DNA from: Candidatus Nitrotoga sp. SPKER
GTDB lineage: Bacteria; Pseudomonadota; Gammaproteobacteria; Burkholderiales; Gallionellaceae
Assembly: GCA_003402285.1 (NCBI GenBank)
Contig: QFXG01000028.1
Coordinates: forward strand, 109,422 to 173,421
Direction: 5' to 3'
DNA length: 64,000 bases
Every line of letters starts with the position of its first letter. The first letter of the stretch is position 1. The notes below the pieces were generated by a model. The model saw nothing but the letters and a program-made list of their open reading frames with translations, searched no databases and was not told the DNA's origin. Below, one piece after another: positions 27,122 through 36,376 of the stretch. A program made the translations under genes and the position numbers.

Positions 27122-27601
27122 TCAATCAACCGCACGTTGTGCATGCCCGTGTTTAATCGAGTTGAAATGAATGTAAACGAGATGGCGGGCAAAATCATTT
27201 TCATCACGAATTTTGTGTTCCCAGAATTGCCGTTGCCAGAAAGTCGATTCGCGATGTTTGAGTTTTGATGCAGTCACCCAGTTGGCACGACGATAATCTT
27301 CTCTGCAGGCCAAAGAAACCGCTCGCTTGATCATCATCCAACGGGTGGAAAAATCGGCATCACCGTCAGGTAATGTCCACACGCAATGTAAATGGTCAGG
27401 CAACAATACCCATGCATCAATGACGAAAGGACGCGCCACGCGTACCGTTTCGATTGAGGCGCGCAATGCGTTACGAATCGCTTCGTCACATAGAATCGAC
27501 TGCCACCGGTAAGCGACCACCGTAAAGAAATAGCTTGAACCAGAATCCGCGTGGGCACAAAAACGTGCCCACCCTACATGGCTTAGGCACGCTCTCTCCA
27601 A
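27122..27601 (-). CDS. REP-associated tyrosine transposase (RAYT, TnpA-REP family)
   Basis: Single-stranded DNA transposase of the Y1/HUH class, thought to mobilise REP palindromes. Visible parts are YFFTVVAYR near residue 24, IDAWVLLPDHLHCVW with the HUH pair (His70, His72), LPDGDADFSTRW near 78, QRQFWEHKIRDENDFARH near 123 and the catalytic Tyr143 in YIHFNSIKHG. The N-terminus is abnormal: the reading frame enters through a REP hairpin from a TTG that overlaps the DUF4238 3' end by 19 bases, and the usual Y-R-R-A start is missing. The gene may be inactive, or it may start at a non-canonical codon. Confidence 0.8.
   Translation of the reverse strand: MERACLSHVGWARFCAHADSGSSYFFTVVAYRWQSILCDEAIRNALRASIETVRVARPFVIDAWVLLPDHLHCVWTLPDGDADFSTRWMMIKRAVSLACREDYRRANWVTASKLKHRESTFWQRQFWEHKIRDENDFARHLVYIHFNSIKHGHAQRAVD
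27551..27572. repeat. REP hairpin within the 5' end of the RAYT frame (copy 4)
   Basis: A perfect palindrome GTGGGCAC-AAAAAC-GTGCCCAC. It lies immediately upstream of the conserved transposase domain and inside its open frame, between the DUF4238 stop and the YFFT motif. Together with copy 3 it brackets the transposase gene. Confidence 0.8.
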
Positions 27602-28671
27602 AATGCTTGCCTTGATGCGGCAAATGTTCGAAGAAACCGGACGTACCCCATGCCGGTGCCATTGGTGTAGACAGATCCATTTGATCTAATTTGAATTTGA
27701 CTCGGCCAAATTCCAGGATGAGGATGAATAACTTCGGCATGCATCAATGCTTCCTTCGTTTTGTCACGCTCTTCTGGTGGGATGACTACGTAGCGGGTGT
27801 GGTCACCTACTGTGCGGTCAATCTGAGCATAGTGAACCACATGCCGAACCTTGGGTCGAGCAGATTCAATGTCTGTAAATTGTTTAAGCAGAACATTTTC
27901 CTCGGCTGCATCGTGAACATAGACATTAGAGACACACTGAAGAAACTGATGCCGATTGAGTGCAATTGCATCACGTGTACTTTTTATTTCGACAATCCCT
28001 CTGTTGTGCGGAACACTATATACATCTCCATCATAGCCAAGAAAGAGAAGTCTGGGGGTAAGAGGTAGAAGGGCTAGCATTCCTGCTGACCCCATGCCAA
28101 AGGAAAGTTCTGGTGATTGGTTTTTTTCAAGCCACCATTTATTTGTTAGCACCGCTGGGTTGTCCGATGTGATGAAGGGAACGCCAGTTTTGTTTTTGAT
28201 GATGCAAAACTTGAGATCGTCGATTTCATGCGTAGAGTCAGCAAAGACTCTGCATGCCATTTGAACGGCCTCCTTAATACCGAGAGAAAATTCTTCTGGG
28301 AGAAGGTCTACAAGATTTCTGGTTGATTCAACCATTTTTACTGCGTTCATGGCTACAGCCTCTGTACGGAGATACTGAAAAAGCCAAAATGTTTTGAAGA
28401 CTGTTTTGTTACCATCCGTAAGAGAGTTGCTGTTATGCATGAGATCACGCAGAGCCTGGCTATATCCTGATTCGATCAGCTGAATTGCCTTTTCAAGTTT
28501 TTCGTCTGTTCCGTAGAAGTAGTCCTTAGAGCATTGGTTCTTAACTGGTGCATTAGGGATTAATTTTCGACGCTCGAGGTTGAACAGACTGATTGCTGCG
28601 CCTTCAGCTTCCAGCGTGAACGGACGTAAATGACATCGCGGAACGAAGTGTTGGTTCTTATTGGTTGCCAT
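27583..28671 (-). CDS. DUF4238 domain-containing protein
   Basis: A 362-residue soluble protein of unknown function. The family signature KNQHFVPRCHLRPFT at residues 5-19 is followed by LFNLERRKLIPNAPVKNQCSKDYFYG, then VPFITSDNPAVLTN near 166, the other conserved block. The C-terminal tail runs to the REP boundary. DUF4238 genes are sporadic and often sit in variable regions; here it lies between a perfect palindrome and a RAYT gene. Any defence or stress role is speculation. Confidence 0.82.
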   Translation of the reverse strand: MATNKNQHFVPRCHLRPFTLEAEGAAISLFNLERRKLIPNAPVKNQCSKDYFYGTDEKLEKAIQLIESGYSQALRDLMHNSNSLTDGNKTVFKTFWLFQYLRTEAVAMNAVKMVESTRNLVDLLPEEFSLGIKEAVQMACRVFADSTHEIDDLKFCIIKNKTGVPFITSDNPAVLTNKWWLEKNQSPELSFGMGSAGMLALLPLTPRLLFLGYDGDVYSVPHNRGIVEIKSTRDAIALNRHQFLQCVSNVYVHDAAEENVLLKQFTDIESARPKVRHVVHYAQIDRTVGDHTRYVVIPPEERDKTKEALMHAEVIHPHPGIWPSQIQIRSNGSVYTNGTGMGYVRFLRTFAASRQAFWRERA

Positions 28672-28715
28672 GGCTCCACGTACTTTTTCTACTAAGTCTA
28701 ATGTAAATTATTATT

Positions 28716-28754
28716 ACTAAACTACCACCTACTAAAAGTAGGTGGTAGTTTAGT
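28716..28754. repeat. Perfect palindrome with 17-bp arms
   Basis: The left arm (28716-28732, beginning ACTAAACTACC) is the exact reverse complement of the right arm (28738-28754), separated by TAAAA. It lies between the tex 3' end and the DUF4238 start, both on the minus strand. It is not followed by a T-run on the minus strand; on the plus strand only TTT follows. It could be a terminator-like structure, a protein-binding site or a relic of a mobile element. Confidence 0.75.
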
Positions 28755-28856
28755 TTTCAGATAATCACGGCGATTGACAACAGTAAATTAAATTTTTAGT
28801 GCACTCTATTTTGGTTGCCGAATAAGAACAAGGCGGTTGCATTTTCGACCAGTTCT

Positions 28857-31220
28857 TTACGTTTTAATTTTCGAAAAAGCGGCTGCCATAGCACTTGGTA
28901 CGGTTCGAGCAGGCTCTCGTTGCTTATCTCCCACTACGCTCTTTTTATAATTCCCGCTATCCTGTTGTCTCTGTGTATTTCTTTGTTCAGGCTTACCGTT
29001 TAGTTGCGGCGCAGCGTCAGTCAAACGCATGGTAAGCGCGATACGCTTACGTTTTTCGTCCACTTCCAGCACTTTCACCTTCACCACTTGTCCAGTTTTA
29101 ACGATCGTGTGCGGATCTTTTACGAAACTATTCGATAAGGCTGAAATATGTACCAATCCATCCTGATGCACGCCAATATCCACAAACGCACCAAAGGCAG
29201 CAACATTGGTAACGACCCCTTCAAGGATCATGTCCGGCTTTAAGTCAGACAATTGTTCGATGCCTTCCCTGAAAGTAGCGGTGGTAAATTCAGGACGTGG
29301 ATCGCGCCCCGGCTTCTCTAGCTCTTTCAGTATGTCGGAAATCGTCGGAAGGCCGAATTGCTCGTTCACATATTTGGCAGGACTGAGCGCATTCAGTAGC
29401 GAGCTATTACCAATAACGGATTTAATATCCTGCTTGATCTCCGCGAGGATACGTTGCACCAGCGGGTAAGATTCAGGATGGACGGCAGAGGCATCAAGCG
29501 GATTGTCGCCTCCCATGATGCGCAGAAAACCCGCTGCCTGCTCAAAGGTTTTTTCGCCCAGGCGCGGCACCTCGCGTAATTGGGTACGAGAGGTGAACAT
29601 GCCCTTAATATCGCGGTAAGCCACAATCCCCTGCGCCACGCTGCTGCTCAATCCGGAAACGCGCGCCAGCAAGGGAACGGAGGCGGTATTCACATCGACG
29701 CCAACGGCATTAACACAGTCTTCCACTACGGCATCGAGTGACCGCGCCAATTGGGATTGGCCGACATCGTGCTGGTATTGTCCGACCCCGATCGATTTCG
29801 GGTCGATTTTCACCAGTTCGGCCAACGGGTCTTGCAAACGTCGGGCAATCGATACCGCACCCCGTAGTGATACATCCATATCAGGCAGTTCACGCGAGGC
29901 AATTTCGGATGCCGAATAAACCGATGCACCGGCCTCGGATACCACGACATGGGTCAGTTTCAGCTCTGGATGGCGCTTGATCAGCTCCAGCGCTAATTTG
30001 TCTGTCTCCCGCGAGGCCGTGCCATTGCCGATAGCGATGACTGCTACACGATGTTTTTCTGCCAATTTTGCCAAAGTGTGCAAAGAACCATCCCAGTCAT
30101 TTTTTGGCTGATGCGGGTAGATGACGGCGGTATCCACTGCTTTCCCCGTCTCATCCACCACCGCCACCTTGACCCCGGTGCGTATCCCCGGATCAAGTCC
30201 CATCGTGACACGTGGACCTGCTGGAGCCGCCAGCAACAAATCTTTCAAATTACGCGCGAATACATTGATGGCTTCTGTTTCCGCGCGGGTACGCAATGCG
30301 CCCATTAACTCGGATTCCAAATGCACAAAACTTTTCACGCGCCATGTCCAGCGCACGGTATCCATCAGCCAATTGTCGGCAGGCCGTTGTTGTTGAGAAA
30401 TGCCAAAACGATTGGCAATACGTATTTCGCAAGGATTGTGCGGTGCACTCCAATTTGTTTTATCTGCCTCGCTGTCGAGGCGCAATCGCACATTCAGCAT
30501 TTCCTCGCGACGGCCCCGCAATATGGCCAAGGTACGGTGTGAAGGGATGGTCTTGATCGATTCGGCGTAATCGAAATAGTCAGCGTATTTCGCTGCAAGC
30601 TCTTCCTTGCCTTCAATCACTTTAGATTCCACGATGCCATGTTCTTGCACATATTCGCGCAGGGATTGCAGCAAGGTGGCGTCTTCCGCGAAGCGTTCCA
30701 ACAAGATTTGGCGTGCGCCATCCAGTGCAGCCTTGATGTCTGGCACGCCGGGGTTGTCGCCTTGCTCAACGGTAAAGGGTGGTTTCAGGTATTGGGCTGC
30801 TTCTTCTTCCGGTTGCAACATCGGATTAGCCAGCAAGGCATCGGCAAGCGGTGCCAGCCCCGCCTCCAGCGCAATTTGCGCCTTGGTGCGCCGTTTGGGC
30901 TTGTAGGGTAGATACAAATCTTCCAGGTGCGTCTTGTCCTCGGCATGCGTGATTGCATTCAACAGCACGGGGGTCATTTTGCCCTGTTCGGTAATCGAGG
31001 TAATGATCGTAGCGCGACGTTCTTCCAGTTCACGCAGATAACGCAGGCGTTCCTCCAGCAGCCGCAACTGGATGTCGTCCAGTCCACCAGTGACCTCCTT
31101 ACGGTAGCGGGCGATGAAAGGAACGGTTGCCCCTTCATCCAACAAGGCAATGGCCAATGCAATTTGTGCGGGTTTTGCAGCAATTTCTACTGTGAGACGT
31201 TGTTCAATAGATGGGAGCAT
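28857..31220 (-). CDS. tex: Tex, RNA-binding transcription accessory protein
   Basis: A 787-residue nucleic-acid-binding protein affecting transcription. The N-terminal helical region ([16 protein letters not shown] near residue 35) leads to the RNase H-like YqgF domain ([19 protein letters not shown] near 336), a helix-hairpin-helix pair ([20 protein letters not shown] near 510) and an S1 domain ([30 protein letters not shown] near 662). The tail ([21 protein letters not shown]) is low-complexity. It is slightly longer than E. coli YhgF. A degraded fragment of a second tex lies about 5.4 kb away. Confidence 0.95.
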   Translation of the reverse strand: MLPSIEQRLTVEIAAKPAQIALAIALLDEGATVPFIARYRKEVTGGLDDIQLRLLEERLRYLRELEERRATIITSITEQGKMTPVLLNAITHAEDKTHLEDLYLPYKPKRRTKAQIALEAGLAPLADALLANPMLQPEEEAAQYLKPPFTVEQGDNPGVPDIKAALDGARQILLERFAEDATLLQSLREYVQEHGIVESKVIEGKEELAAKYADYFDYAESIKTIPSHRTLAILRGRREEMLNVRLRLDSEADKTNWSAPHNPCEIRIANRFGISQQQRPADNWLMDTVRWTWRVKSFVHLESELMGALRTRAETEAINVFARNLKDLLLAAPAGPRVTMGLDPGIRTGVKVAVVDETGKAVDTAVIYPHQPKNDWDGSLHTLAKLAEKHRVAVIAIGNGTASRETDKLALELIKRHPELKLTHVVVSEAGASVYSASEIASRELPDMDVSLRGAVSIARRLQDPLAELVKIDPKSIGVGQYQHDVGQSQLARSLDAVVEDCVNAVGVDVNTASVPLLARVSGLSSSVAQGIVAYRDIKGMFTSRTQLREVPRLGEKTFEQAAGFLRIMGGDNPLDASAVHPESYPLVQRILAEIKQDIKSVIGNSSLLNALSPAKYVNEQFGLPTISDILKELEKPGRDPRPEFTTATFREGIEQLSDLKPDMILEGVVTNVAAFGAFVDIGVHQDGLVHISALSNSFVKDPHTIVKTGQVVKVKVLEVDEKRKRIALTMRLTDAAPQLNGKPEQRNTQRQQDSGNYKKSVVGDKQREPARTVPSAMAAAFSKIKT

Positions 31221-31329
31221 GTGTGACTAACTTAGTTAATTGAAAAAATCCCGTTTGATTACTCCCGAACGGGAGGTTGGTTATGCGATTTATATAGAAC
31301 GTTATCCCGGCTAAAAAATACCTGCGAAA

Positions 31330-31716
31330 TCAGGTCTTCTTTTGGATAAACTCGATTTTGTACCCGTCCGGATCGGATACGAAAGCAATAACAGTTGTGC
31401 CATGCTTCATTGGTCCAGCTTCCCTGATGACGCTTCCCCCTTTTTGCTTGACGAGTTCGCATGCCTCGCCAGCATTATCAACTTCAATGGCAACATGGCC
31501 ATAACCTGATCCCAGGTCATATTGTTCAACACCCCAATTGTAAGTGAGCTCTAAAACAGCCCCGTCTTTTTCATCCTGGTACCCAACAAATGCCAGTGTA
31601 AATTTTCCGTCAGGATAATCATTTCGACGCAGCAATTTCATTCCTAGCACTTCTGTATAAAAAGCAATTGAACGATCCAGGTTACCCACTCTGAGCATGG
31701 TATGAAGAATTCGCAT
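31330..31716 (-). CDS. gloA: Lactoylglutathione lyase (glyoxalase I)
   Basis: Detoxifies methylglyoxal by converting its glutathione hemithioacetal to S-lactoylglutathione. The 128-residue protein has the two VOC motifs and metal ligands expected for the Ni-type enzyme: His in [19 protein letters not shown], Glu in [10 protein letters not shown], His in [10 protein letters not shown] and Glu in GYKIEFIQ. The start was placed at the ATG with GGAGA 5 bases upstream; an upstream TTG would absorb that site. It is preceded by the ABM-fold gene on the same strand. Confidence 0.94.
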   Translation of the reverse strand: MRILHTMLRVGNLDRSIAFYTEVLGMKLLRRNDYPDGKFTLAFVGYQDEKDGAVLELTYNWGVEQYDLGSGYGHVAIEVDNAGEACELVKQKGGSVIREAGPMKHGTTVIAFVSDPDGYKIEFIQKKT

Positions 31717-31774
31717 AGGTGTCTCCAACTAATTAAATAAAGCGCCCCGCCGCAAGCAGCAGGGATATCTTGAC

Positions 31775-32071
31775 TTAATATTCGAATATAACGTTATAAA
31801 GAGCCGGAATCATTTCCACACCCATCTGTTGCAACTTCTCTTTCATGGGCGCTGCGCTTTTTTCAAAGGCCTTCCAATATGTTTCTTCGTTTTCCCACAA
31901 AGCCATATTGATGAAATTAAATCGACTATCCGGCTTGAGGCTCTTGTGAAACTTTCCACTAATAAATCCAGGCTGCTTGGTAATATCTACTTTTATAGCT
32001 TCCCAAAGCTTAATAAATTCATCTTCTTTATCATTCGGAACTGCAAATAAGTTAATCAGCGTCACAGACAT
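31775..32071 (-). CDS. Antibiotic biosynthesis monooxygenase (ABM)-fold protein
   Basis: A 98-residue dimeric alpha-beta barrel protein. It shows the ABM pattern: strand VTLINLFAVPNDKEDEFIKLW, then QPGFISGKFHKSL and FNFINMALWENEETYWKAF. Members include small quinol monooxygenases and haem-degrading enzymes, but many have no known activity. AGAGAGG lies 6 bases before the ATG. Its closeness to gloA (58 bases between the two genes) suggests co-transcription, perhaps in detoxification. Substrate unknown. Confidence 0.75.
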   Translation of the reverse strand: MSVTLINLFAVPNDKEDEFIKLWEAIKVDITKQPGFISGKFHKSLKPDSRFNFINMALWENEETYWKAFEKSAAPMKEKLQQMGVEMIPALYNVIFEY

Positions 32072-32244
32072 AAGATACCTCTCTCTAAAATTGAAATTCT
32101 TACAGATCCTATCCGTTGCTTATCTGGTTACCCTCTATAAATAAATTATCTCTCTGCAATTATAGTGGAACTATTTCGAGATATCCCTATCTATACCCTT
32201 TGTAAAGCGCAAGCTATACCACGTTTTTCCTCCTTGAACGTGAA

Positions 32245-32311
32245 GTCTTAACCGATCCCCAATCAGTTAAGACATGTGCCTCCGTTCCTATAAGGTTCGG
32301 GGGCTTTTTTT
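32245..32311 (+). ncRNA. Candidate small RNA or leader with two hairpins and a terminator
   Basis: A hairpin GTCTTAAC/GTTAAGAC (32245-32252, 32266-32273) is followed closely by a second, GC-rich stem (32278-32304; GCCTCCG pairs with CGGGGGC across a loop containing TATAA) and seven T. No plus-strand gene ends upstream, so this is either the 3' end of a small RNA or an attenuator in the leader of the protease gene that starts 169 bases downstream. No family was recognised and no good promoter was found. Confidence 0.45.
32278..32311 (+). terminator. Rho-independent terminator of the candidate RNA
   Basis: An 11-pair stem with two central mismatches, loop TATAA and a downstream run of seven T. 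It is one of the strongest terminator-like structures seen in the window on either strand. Confidence 0.65.
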
Positions 32312-32479
32312 GGGGCGTGTTCTGCTATATTCGACGCCGCCCGAAAAGCTATTATGAAGTTGCCAGATAACTTGCCCTTGCTGCTCTTGGCTGCTCTACG
32401 CTCCAAAATTGAGCCAGCTCCTGATCCGTAGAGGTGTAGTATGTTGTAAAATCCAACGATACAAAAACGTAAATAAATC

Positions 32480-34666
32480 ATGCCAAGTAACTTAAACTCC
32501 CGTGTTACAGCTGTCTTGTGGCTATTACTGACGATCATCTCAATCCCATCCCTCGCACAGCCATCTGAGTCCATTACTGGCCGGGTCGAATCTTTCACCC
32601 AACCCGCTAACGATGACGTCTCGCCCTTAAAACCCCGTCGCGCTAACATCTCCCCCTCACCTCATTCAATCTCGATTGGCGCGCTCTCTAAAGAAAAAAA
32701 ATCTACCGAAATTGATGCCGATTGGCTCCCCGGTACACCTCGCAAAATCGGTTTCAGTCGGGAGATTTCCCAACTAAAAAATATTGCCGATACCACGACC
32801 CAATTAACGTGGCAAAACACGACCCAAGGTGGAAAGATTGGAGCGATCAGTATTAACTCACCCCAGGCCACAGGCATTCGCTTAGGAATTCTGGTGCATC
32901 GACTACCGGTGTCAGCTACATTCCGCTTCTACTCACAAGGGACAGAAGTTGCCTATGAAGTAAGCGGAAAAGAAATCATGGAATCTATCCAGCGTAATAT
33001 AGATGCTGGCGATAATAGCGACGCGGCCCATACTTACTGGTCACCCCATATTGAGGGCGAAGAAATAACCCTGGAAATAGAATTACCGGCCAGTATTAAC
33101 CCAAATACAGTTGAAATCGCAATTCCCAGCCTCTCACATTTTTTTTTTAGCCCCCTCCTAACTGTTTCGGGAGAAAAAACTTCTAAGATTGGTCAAGCAG
33201 CAAGCTGTCAAGCTGATGTGTCGTGTTTTAGCGAATGGAGTCCTGAAAGCAAAGCCACAGCAAAAATAACTTTTGTCGATTCTGGCACGAGTTATATATG
33301 CACTGGAACCCTGCTCAATGACGCATCGTCAAGTGGGACACCCTATTTTCTTAGCGCTAATCACTGCATCACCACTCAAACGATTGCATCGACCCTACAA
33401 ACTTTCTGGTTTTATCGCTCTACGGCCTGCAACAGTGGCTCACTTAATTCAGGATTCCAGACGCGTATCGGTGGTGCCACATTGCTCTATGGCAACCAGA
33501 CAACCGACACTTCTTTCATGCAACTAAACAACCAGCCACCTGCTGGCGCTGTATATGCTGGGTGGTCCTCAGTTACACCTGAACTAAATACTTACGTAGC
33601 AAGCATTCATCATCCACAAGGCGATCTGCAGAAATTAAGTTCAGGCAGATTTCAATCTTTTCAGGACTGTACCGCTACAGATCCGATCACGGACACCTAT
33701 CAATGCACATTTGCAAATAAAGACAACGGGAAGTTTCTTAATGTTGTCTATACTTCCGGGATTACCGAAGGTGGCAGTAGTGGCGCCGGCTTATTCGAGA
33801 CCATTAATAACGCCCATTATTTGATTGGTCAATTGAGGGGAGGCAATCCAAGCTGCTTTGGAAGTGGGTCGGATGAATATGGCCGCTTTGATATCGCATA
33901 CAGCGCCGCACTTTATCAATGGTTGCAAGCAGTCCCGACATTTTTACTAACTATCAATAAGCTTAACAACGGTAACGGCACCGTAATGTCATCCCTCAAT
34001 GGGATCAATTGCGGAACGAAATGCAGTGCGCCCTTTATCCAGGGAGCCAATGTAATACTTACCGCTACACCTGTTTCGGATTCTATTTTTTCCGGTTGGG
34101 GCGGTGCATGCAGTGGCACCAGTACTACCTGCACCGTTACCATGAATTCCCCTAAAAGTGTAACCGCAACCTTCTCTCCTATTTTGCCTGCTGGCACAAT
34201 CGTCGAATATTACAATCCCGATCTGGATCATTACTTTATTACGGCCGGCTCTGACGAACAGACTTTTGTTGACAGTGGAGTAGTTGGACGCTGGCAACGC
34301 ACGGGCACTACATTCATGTCCGGCGGGAATGTACCTGTCTGCCGATTTTACGGAAGCGTTTCACCCGGTCCAAATTCTCACTTTTACACAGCTGACGCAG
34401 ATGAATGCACGCAACTTAAGCAATTACAGGCGACAACGCCTGCAACACAAAAACGCTGGAATTTCGAGGGTTTCGATTTCCTGACGACATTACCCCTAAA
34501 TGGCACATGCCCCATTAATACCACGCCGATATATCGCGCCTATAACAATGGATTTAGTAAAAGTATAGATAGTAATCACCGGATAACCGACAATCAGGCA
34601 GCGATTCAGGAAGTAGTGGCACGCGGTTGGATCAATGAAGGTGTCGTGATGTGTGCAGCGCACTAA
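32480..34666 (+). CDS. Secreted trypsin-like serine protease with bacterial-repeat and DUF5648 domains
   Basis: A 728-residue exported protein. The signal peptide ends near SIPSLAQP (about residue 27). The chymotrypsin-fold protease resembles lysyl endopeptidases: His295 in SANHC, Asp343 in TDTSFMQL and Ser434 in GGSSGAG, with several disulfide-ready cysteines. Next comes a Big-like 'bacterial repeat' (TINKLNNGNGTVMS ... FSGWGGACSG ... SVTATF, about 495-570), then a C-terminal DUF5648 beta-trefoil-like domain (EYYNPDLDHYFITA ... HFYTADADEC ... GWINEGVVMC). It is a likely extracellular or surface protease; the target and secretion route are unknown. There is no PEP-CTERM or autotransporter end. 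Confidence 0.87.
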   Translation: MPSNLNSRVTAVLWLLLTIISIPSLAQPSESITGRVESFTQPANDDVSPLKPRRANISPSPHSISIGALSKEKKSTEIDADWLPGTPRKIGFSREISQLKNIADTTTQLTWQNTTQGGKIGAISINSPQATGIRLGILVHRLPVSATFRFYSQGTEVAYEVSGKEIMESIQRNIDAGDNSDAAHTYWSPHIEGEEITLEIELPASINPNTVEIAIPSLSHFFFSPLLTVSGEKTSKIGQAASCQADVSCFSEWSPESKATAKITFVDSGTSYICTGTLLNDASSSGTPYFLSANHCITTQTIASTLQTFWFYRSTACNSGSLNSGFQTRIGGATLLYGNQTTDTSFMQLNNQPPAGAVYAGWSSVTPELNTYVASIHHPQGDLQKLSSGRFQSFQDCTATDPITDTYQCTFANKDNGKFLNVVYTSGITEGGSSGAGLFETINNAHYLIGQLRGGNPSCFGSGSDEYGRFDIAYSAALYQWLQAVPTFLLTINKLNNGNGTVMSSLNGINCGTKCSAPFIQGANVILTATPVSDSIFSGWGGACSGTSTTCTVTMNSPKSVTATFSPILPAGTIVEYYNPDLDHYFITAGSDEQTFVDSGVVGRWQRTGTTFMSGGNVPVCRFYGSVSPGPNSHFYTADADECTQLKQLQATTPATQKRWNFEGFDFLTTLPLNGTCPINTTPIYRAYNNGFSKSIDSNHRITDNQAAIQEVVARGWINEGVVMCAAH

Positions 34667-34823
34667 GCCCCGCTTCGTTATTTTGAAATACCGATACGAC
34701 CATAGGAATGTCTTGACTGCTGGGATCGATAAAGCTCATTTTCAATTCGCAAATATTGAAAGATACTTGGAAATTCCTATCCATTTTTGCAAACTCGCAT
34801 TAATGGCATCACTTGCTAGGATC

Positions 34824-34988
34824 TCAATTTAAATTTTGAGGTGGCGCATTCCGCTTAGTTTTCGCCGTACTGAGCGCAGCGCCGAAAACGATCCCCAACG
34901 CCACCCCCACTGCGACGTTACCAGACAACACGCCGATACCGGCTCCCAGCACTATACCGATTCCAACAAAATTTTCTGTTTTAATCAT
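34824..34988 (-). CDS. Small glycine-zipper-type membrane protein (54 aa)
   Basis: A 54-residue protein starting MIKTENFVGIGIVLGAGIGV, followed by a second hydrophobic, Gly/Ala/Val-rich stretch with small residues every fourth position (GVALGIVFGAALS) and a polar tail ending in N-L-N. The ATG has GGGAG 6 bases upstream, strong for this genome. It lies just after radA's 3' side, divergent to the protease gene end. The two Gly-rich helices could form a hairpin in the membrane. The function is unknown. Confidence 0.65.
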   Translation of the reverse strand: MIKTENFVGIGIVLGAGIGVLSGNVAVGVALGIVFGAALSTAKTKRNAPPQNLN

Positions 34989-35017
34989 TACCATCTCCCT
35001 TGCTTTGCGTTAAGCAT

Positions 35018-36376
35018 TTAGCGCATTTTTGCCACTGCATCTTCCACCCGCTCCACTGCAATAATTTCCATACCTGCTATTTCGTGTTTCGGCTTATTAG
35101 CCTTGGGAATAATGGCCAGAGTAAAGCCTAGCTTGGCAGCCTCTCGCAAGCGTTCCTGACCACGCTGCACCGGGCGTATTTCGCCCGCCAGGCCGACTTC
35201 TCCAAACACCACCAGTTTTTCTGGCAGCGGTTTATTGCGCAGTGAAGAAACGATGGCCAGCAATACGGGTAAGTCGGCGCCTGGCTCGGTAATTTTCACG
35301 CCGCCCACCGCGTTAATAAACACATCTTGATCAAAGCAGGCAATGCCCGCATGGCGATGCAATACAGCCAGCAACATAGCCAAACGATTTTGCTCCAGAC
35401 CCAATGAAAGACGACGCGGATTAGGCGAGTGCGCCTCATCCAGCAGTGCCTGAATTTCGACCAATAACGGACGCGTGCCTTCCTGCGTCACCATCACGCA
35501 TGAACCTGCCACTTGCGCGCCATGCTGCGACAGAAACAACGCAGAAGGGTTGCTCACCTCGCGCAAGCCTTTTTCGGTCATGGCGAACACGCCAAGTTCG
35601 TTTACTGCACCAAAACGATTTTTAAACGCACGTATCATACGAAAGCTGGAATGGGTATCACCCTCAAAATACAGCACGGTATCTACGATATGTTCCAACA
35701 CACGCGGACCGGCCAACGTCCCATCTTTGGTGACGTGACCCACCAGAATCATGGTCACCGCTGTGCTTTTTGCCATGCGCGTGAGTTGCGCGGCCGATTC
35801 TCGCACCTGCGCTACCGAGCCGGGAGCTGATGTCAGGTGTTCAGAATACATGGTCTGAATAGAATCTATCACCACCACATCTGGTTTTTCCTGCTGGATG
35901 ACAGACTGGATTTTTTCCAGCTGAATTTCCGCCAACAGGTACATTCCTCGCGCATCCAGCGATAATCGCTTCGCACGCAAGGCAATTTGCTGCGCCGATT
36001 CCTCGCCACTAACATATAAAACTTTTTTGTGTGTGGCAAGATGCGCCAGTGCTTGCAACAGCAGGGTGGATTTACCTATTCCAGGATCACCCCCGATCAA
36101 AACCACACCACCACTCACTAATCCGCCACCCAACACACGATCAAACTCGGCAATACCGGTTGGCGTGCGCGGCACTTCTTCCGCCCTTACTTCAGCCAGG
36201 GTCTGCATCATGCTCGTCGTCGCCAGTGAGCTGTAACGATTTTTTCCGCTATTTGCCAATTCCGCCACACTTTCTACCAGCGTATTCCAAGCGGTGCAAT
36301 GCGGGCACTGCCCTTGCCATTTTGAAACCTGCCCGCCACATTCAGTGCAGCTATATATTATTTTTGCTTTCGCCAT
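35018..36376 (-). CDS. radA: DNA repair protein RadA (Sms)
   Basis: RecA-like branch-migration factor in recombinational repair, 452 residues. It has the N-terminal C4 zinc finger (CTECGGQVSKWQGQCPHC), Walker A GDPGIGKST near residue 100, the RadA signature KNRFG (FKNRFGAVNE) and a C-terminal Lon-like domain (LPVLLAIVSSLRNKPLPEKLVVFGEVGLAGEI). The ATG beginning MAKAKIIYSC was selected because it has AAGG 5 bases upstream and matches the family start; the open frame extends 73 codons further upstream without homology. Confidence 0.95.
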   Translation of the reverse strand: MAKAKIIYSCTECGGQVSKWQGQCPHCTAWNTLVESVAELANSGKNRYSSLATTSMMQTLAEVRAEEVPRTPTGIAEFDRVLGGGLVSGGVVLIGGDPGIGKSTLLLQALAHLATHKKVLYVSGEESAQQIALRAKRLSLDARGMYLLAEIQLEKIQSVIQQEKPDVVVIDSIQTMYSEHLTSAPGSVAQVRESAAQLTRMAKSTAVTMILVGHVTKDGTLAGPRVLEHIVDTVLYFEGDTHSSFRMIRAFKNRFGAVNELGVFAMTEKGLREVSNPSALFLSQHGAQVAGSCVMVTQEGTRPLLVEIQALLDEAHSPNPRRLSLGLEQNRLAMLLAVLHRHAGIACFDQDVFINAVGGVKITEPGADLPVLLAIVSSLRNKPLPEKLVVFGEVGLAGEIRPVQRGQERLREAAKLGFTLAIIPKANKPKHEIAGMEIIAVERVEDAVAKMR

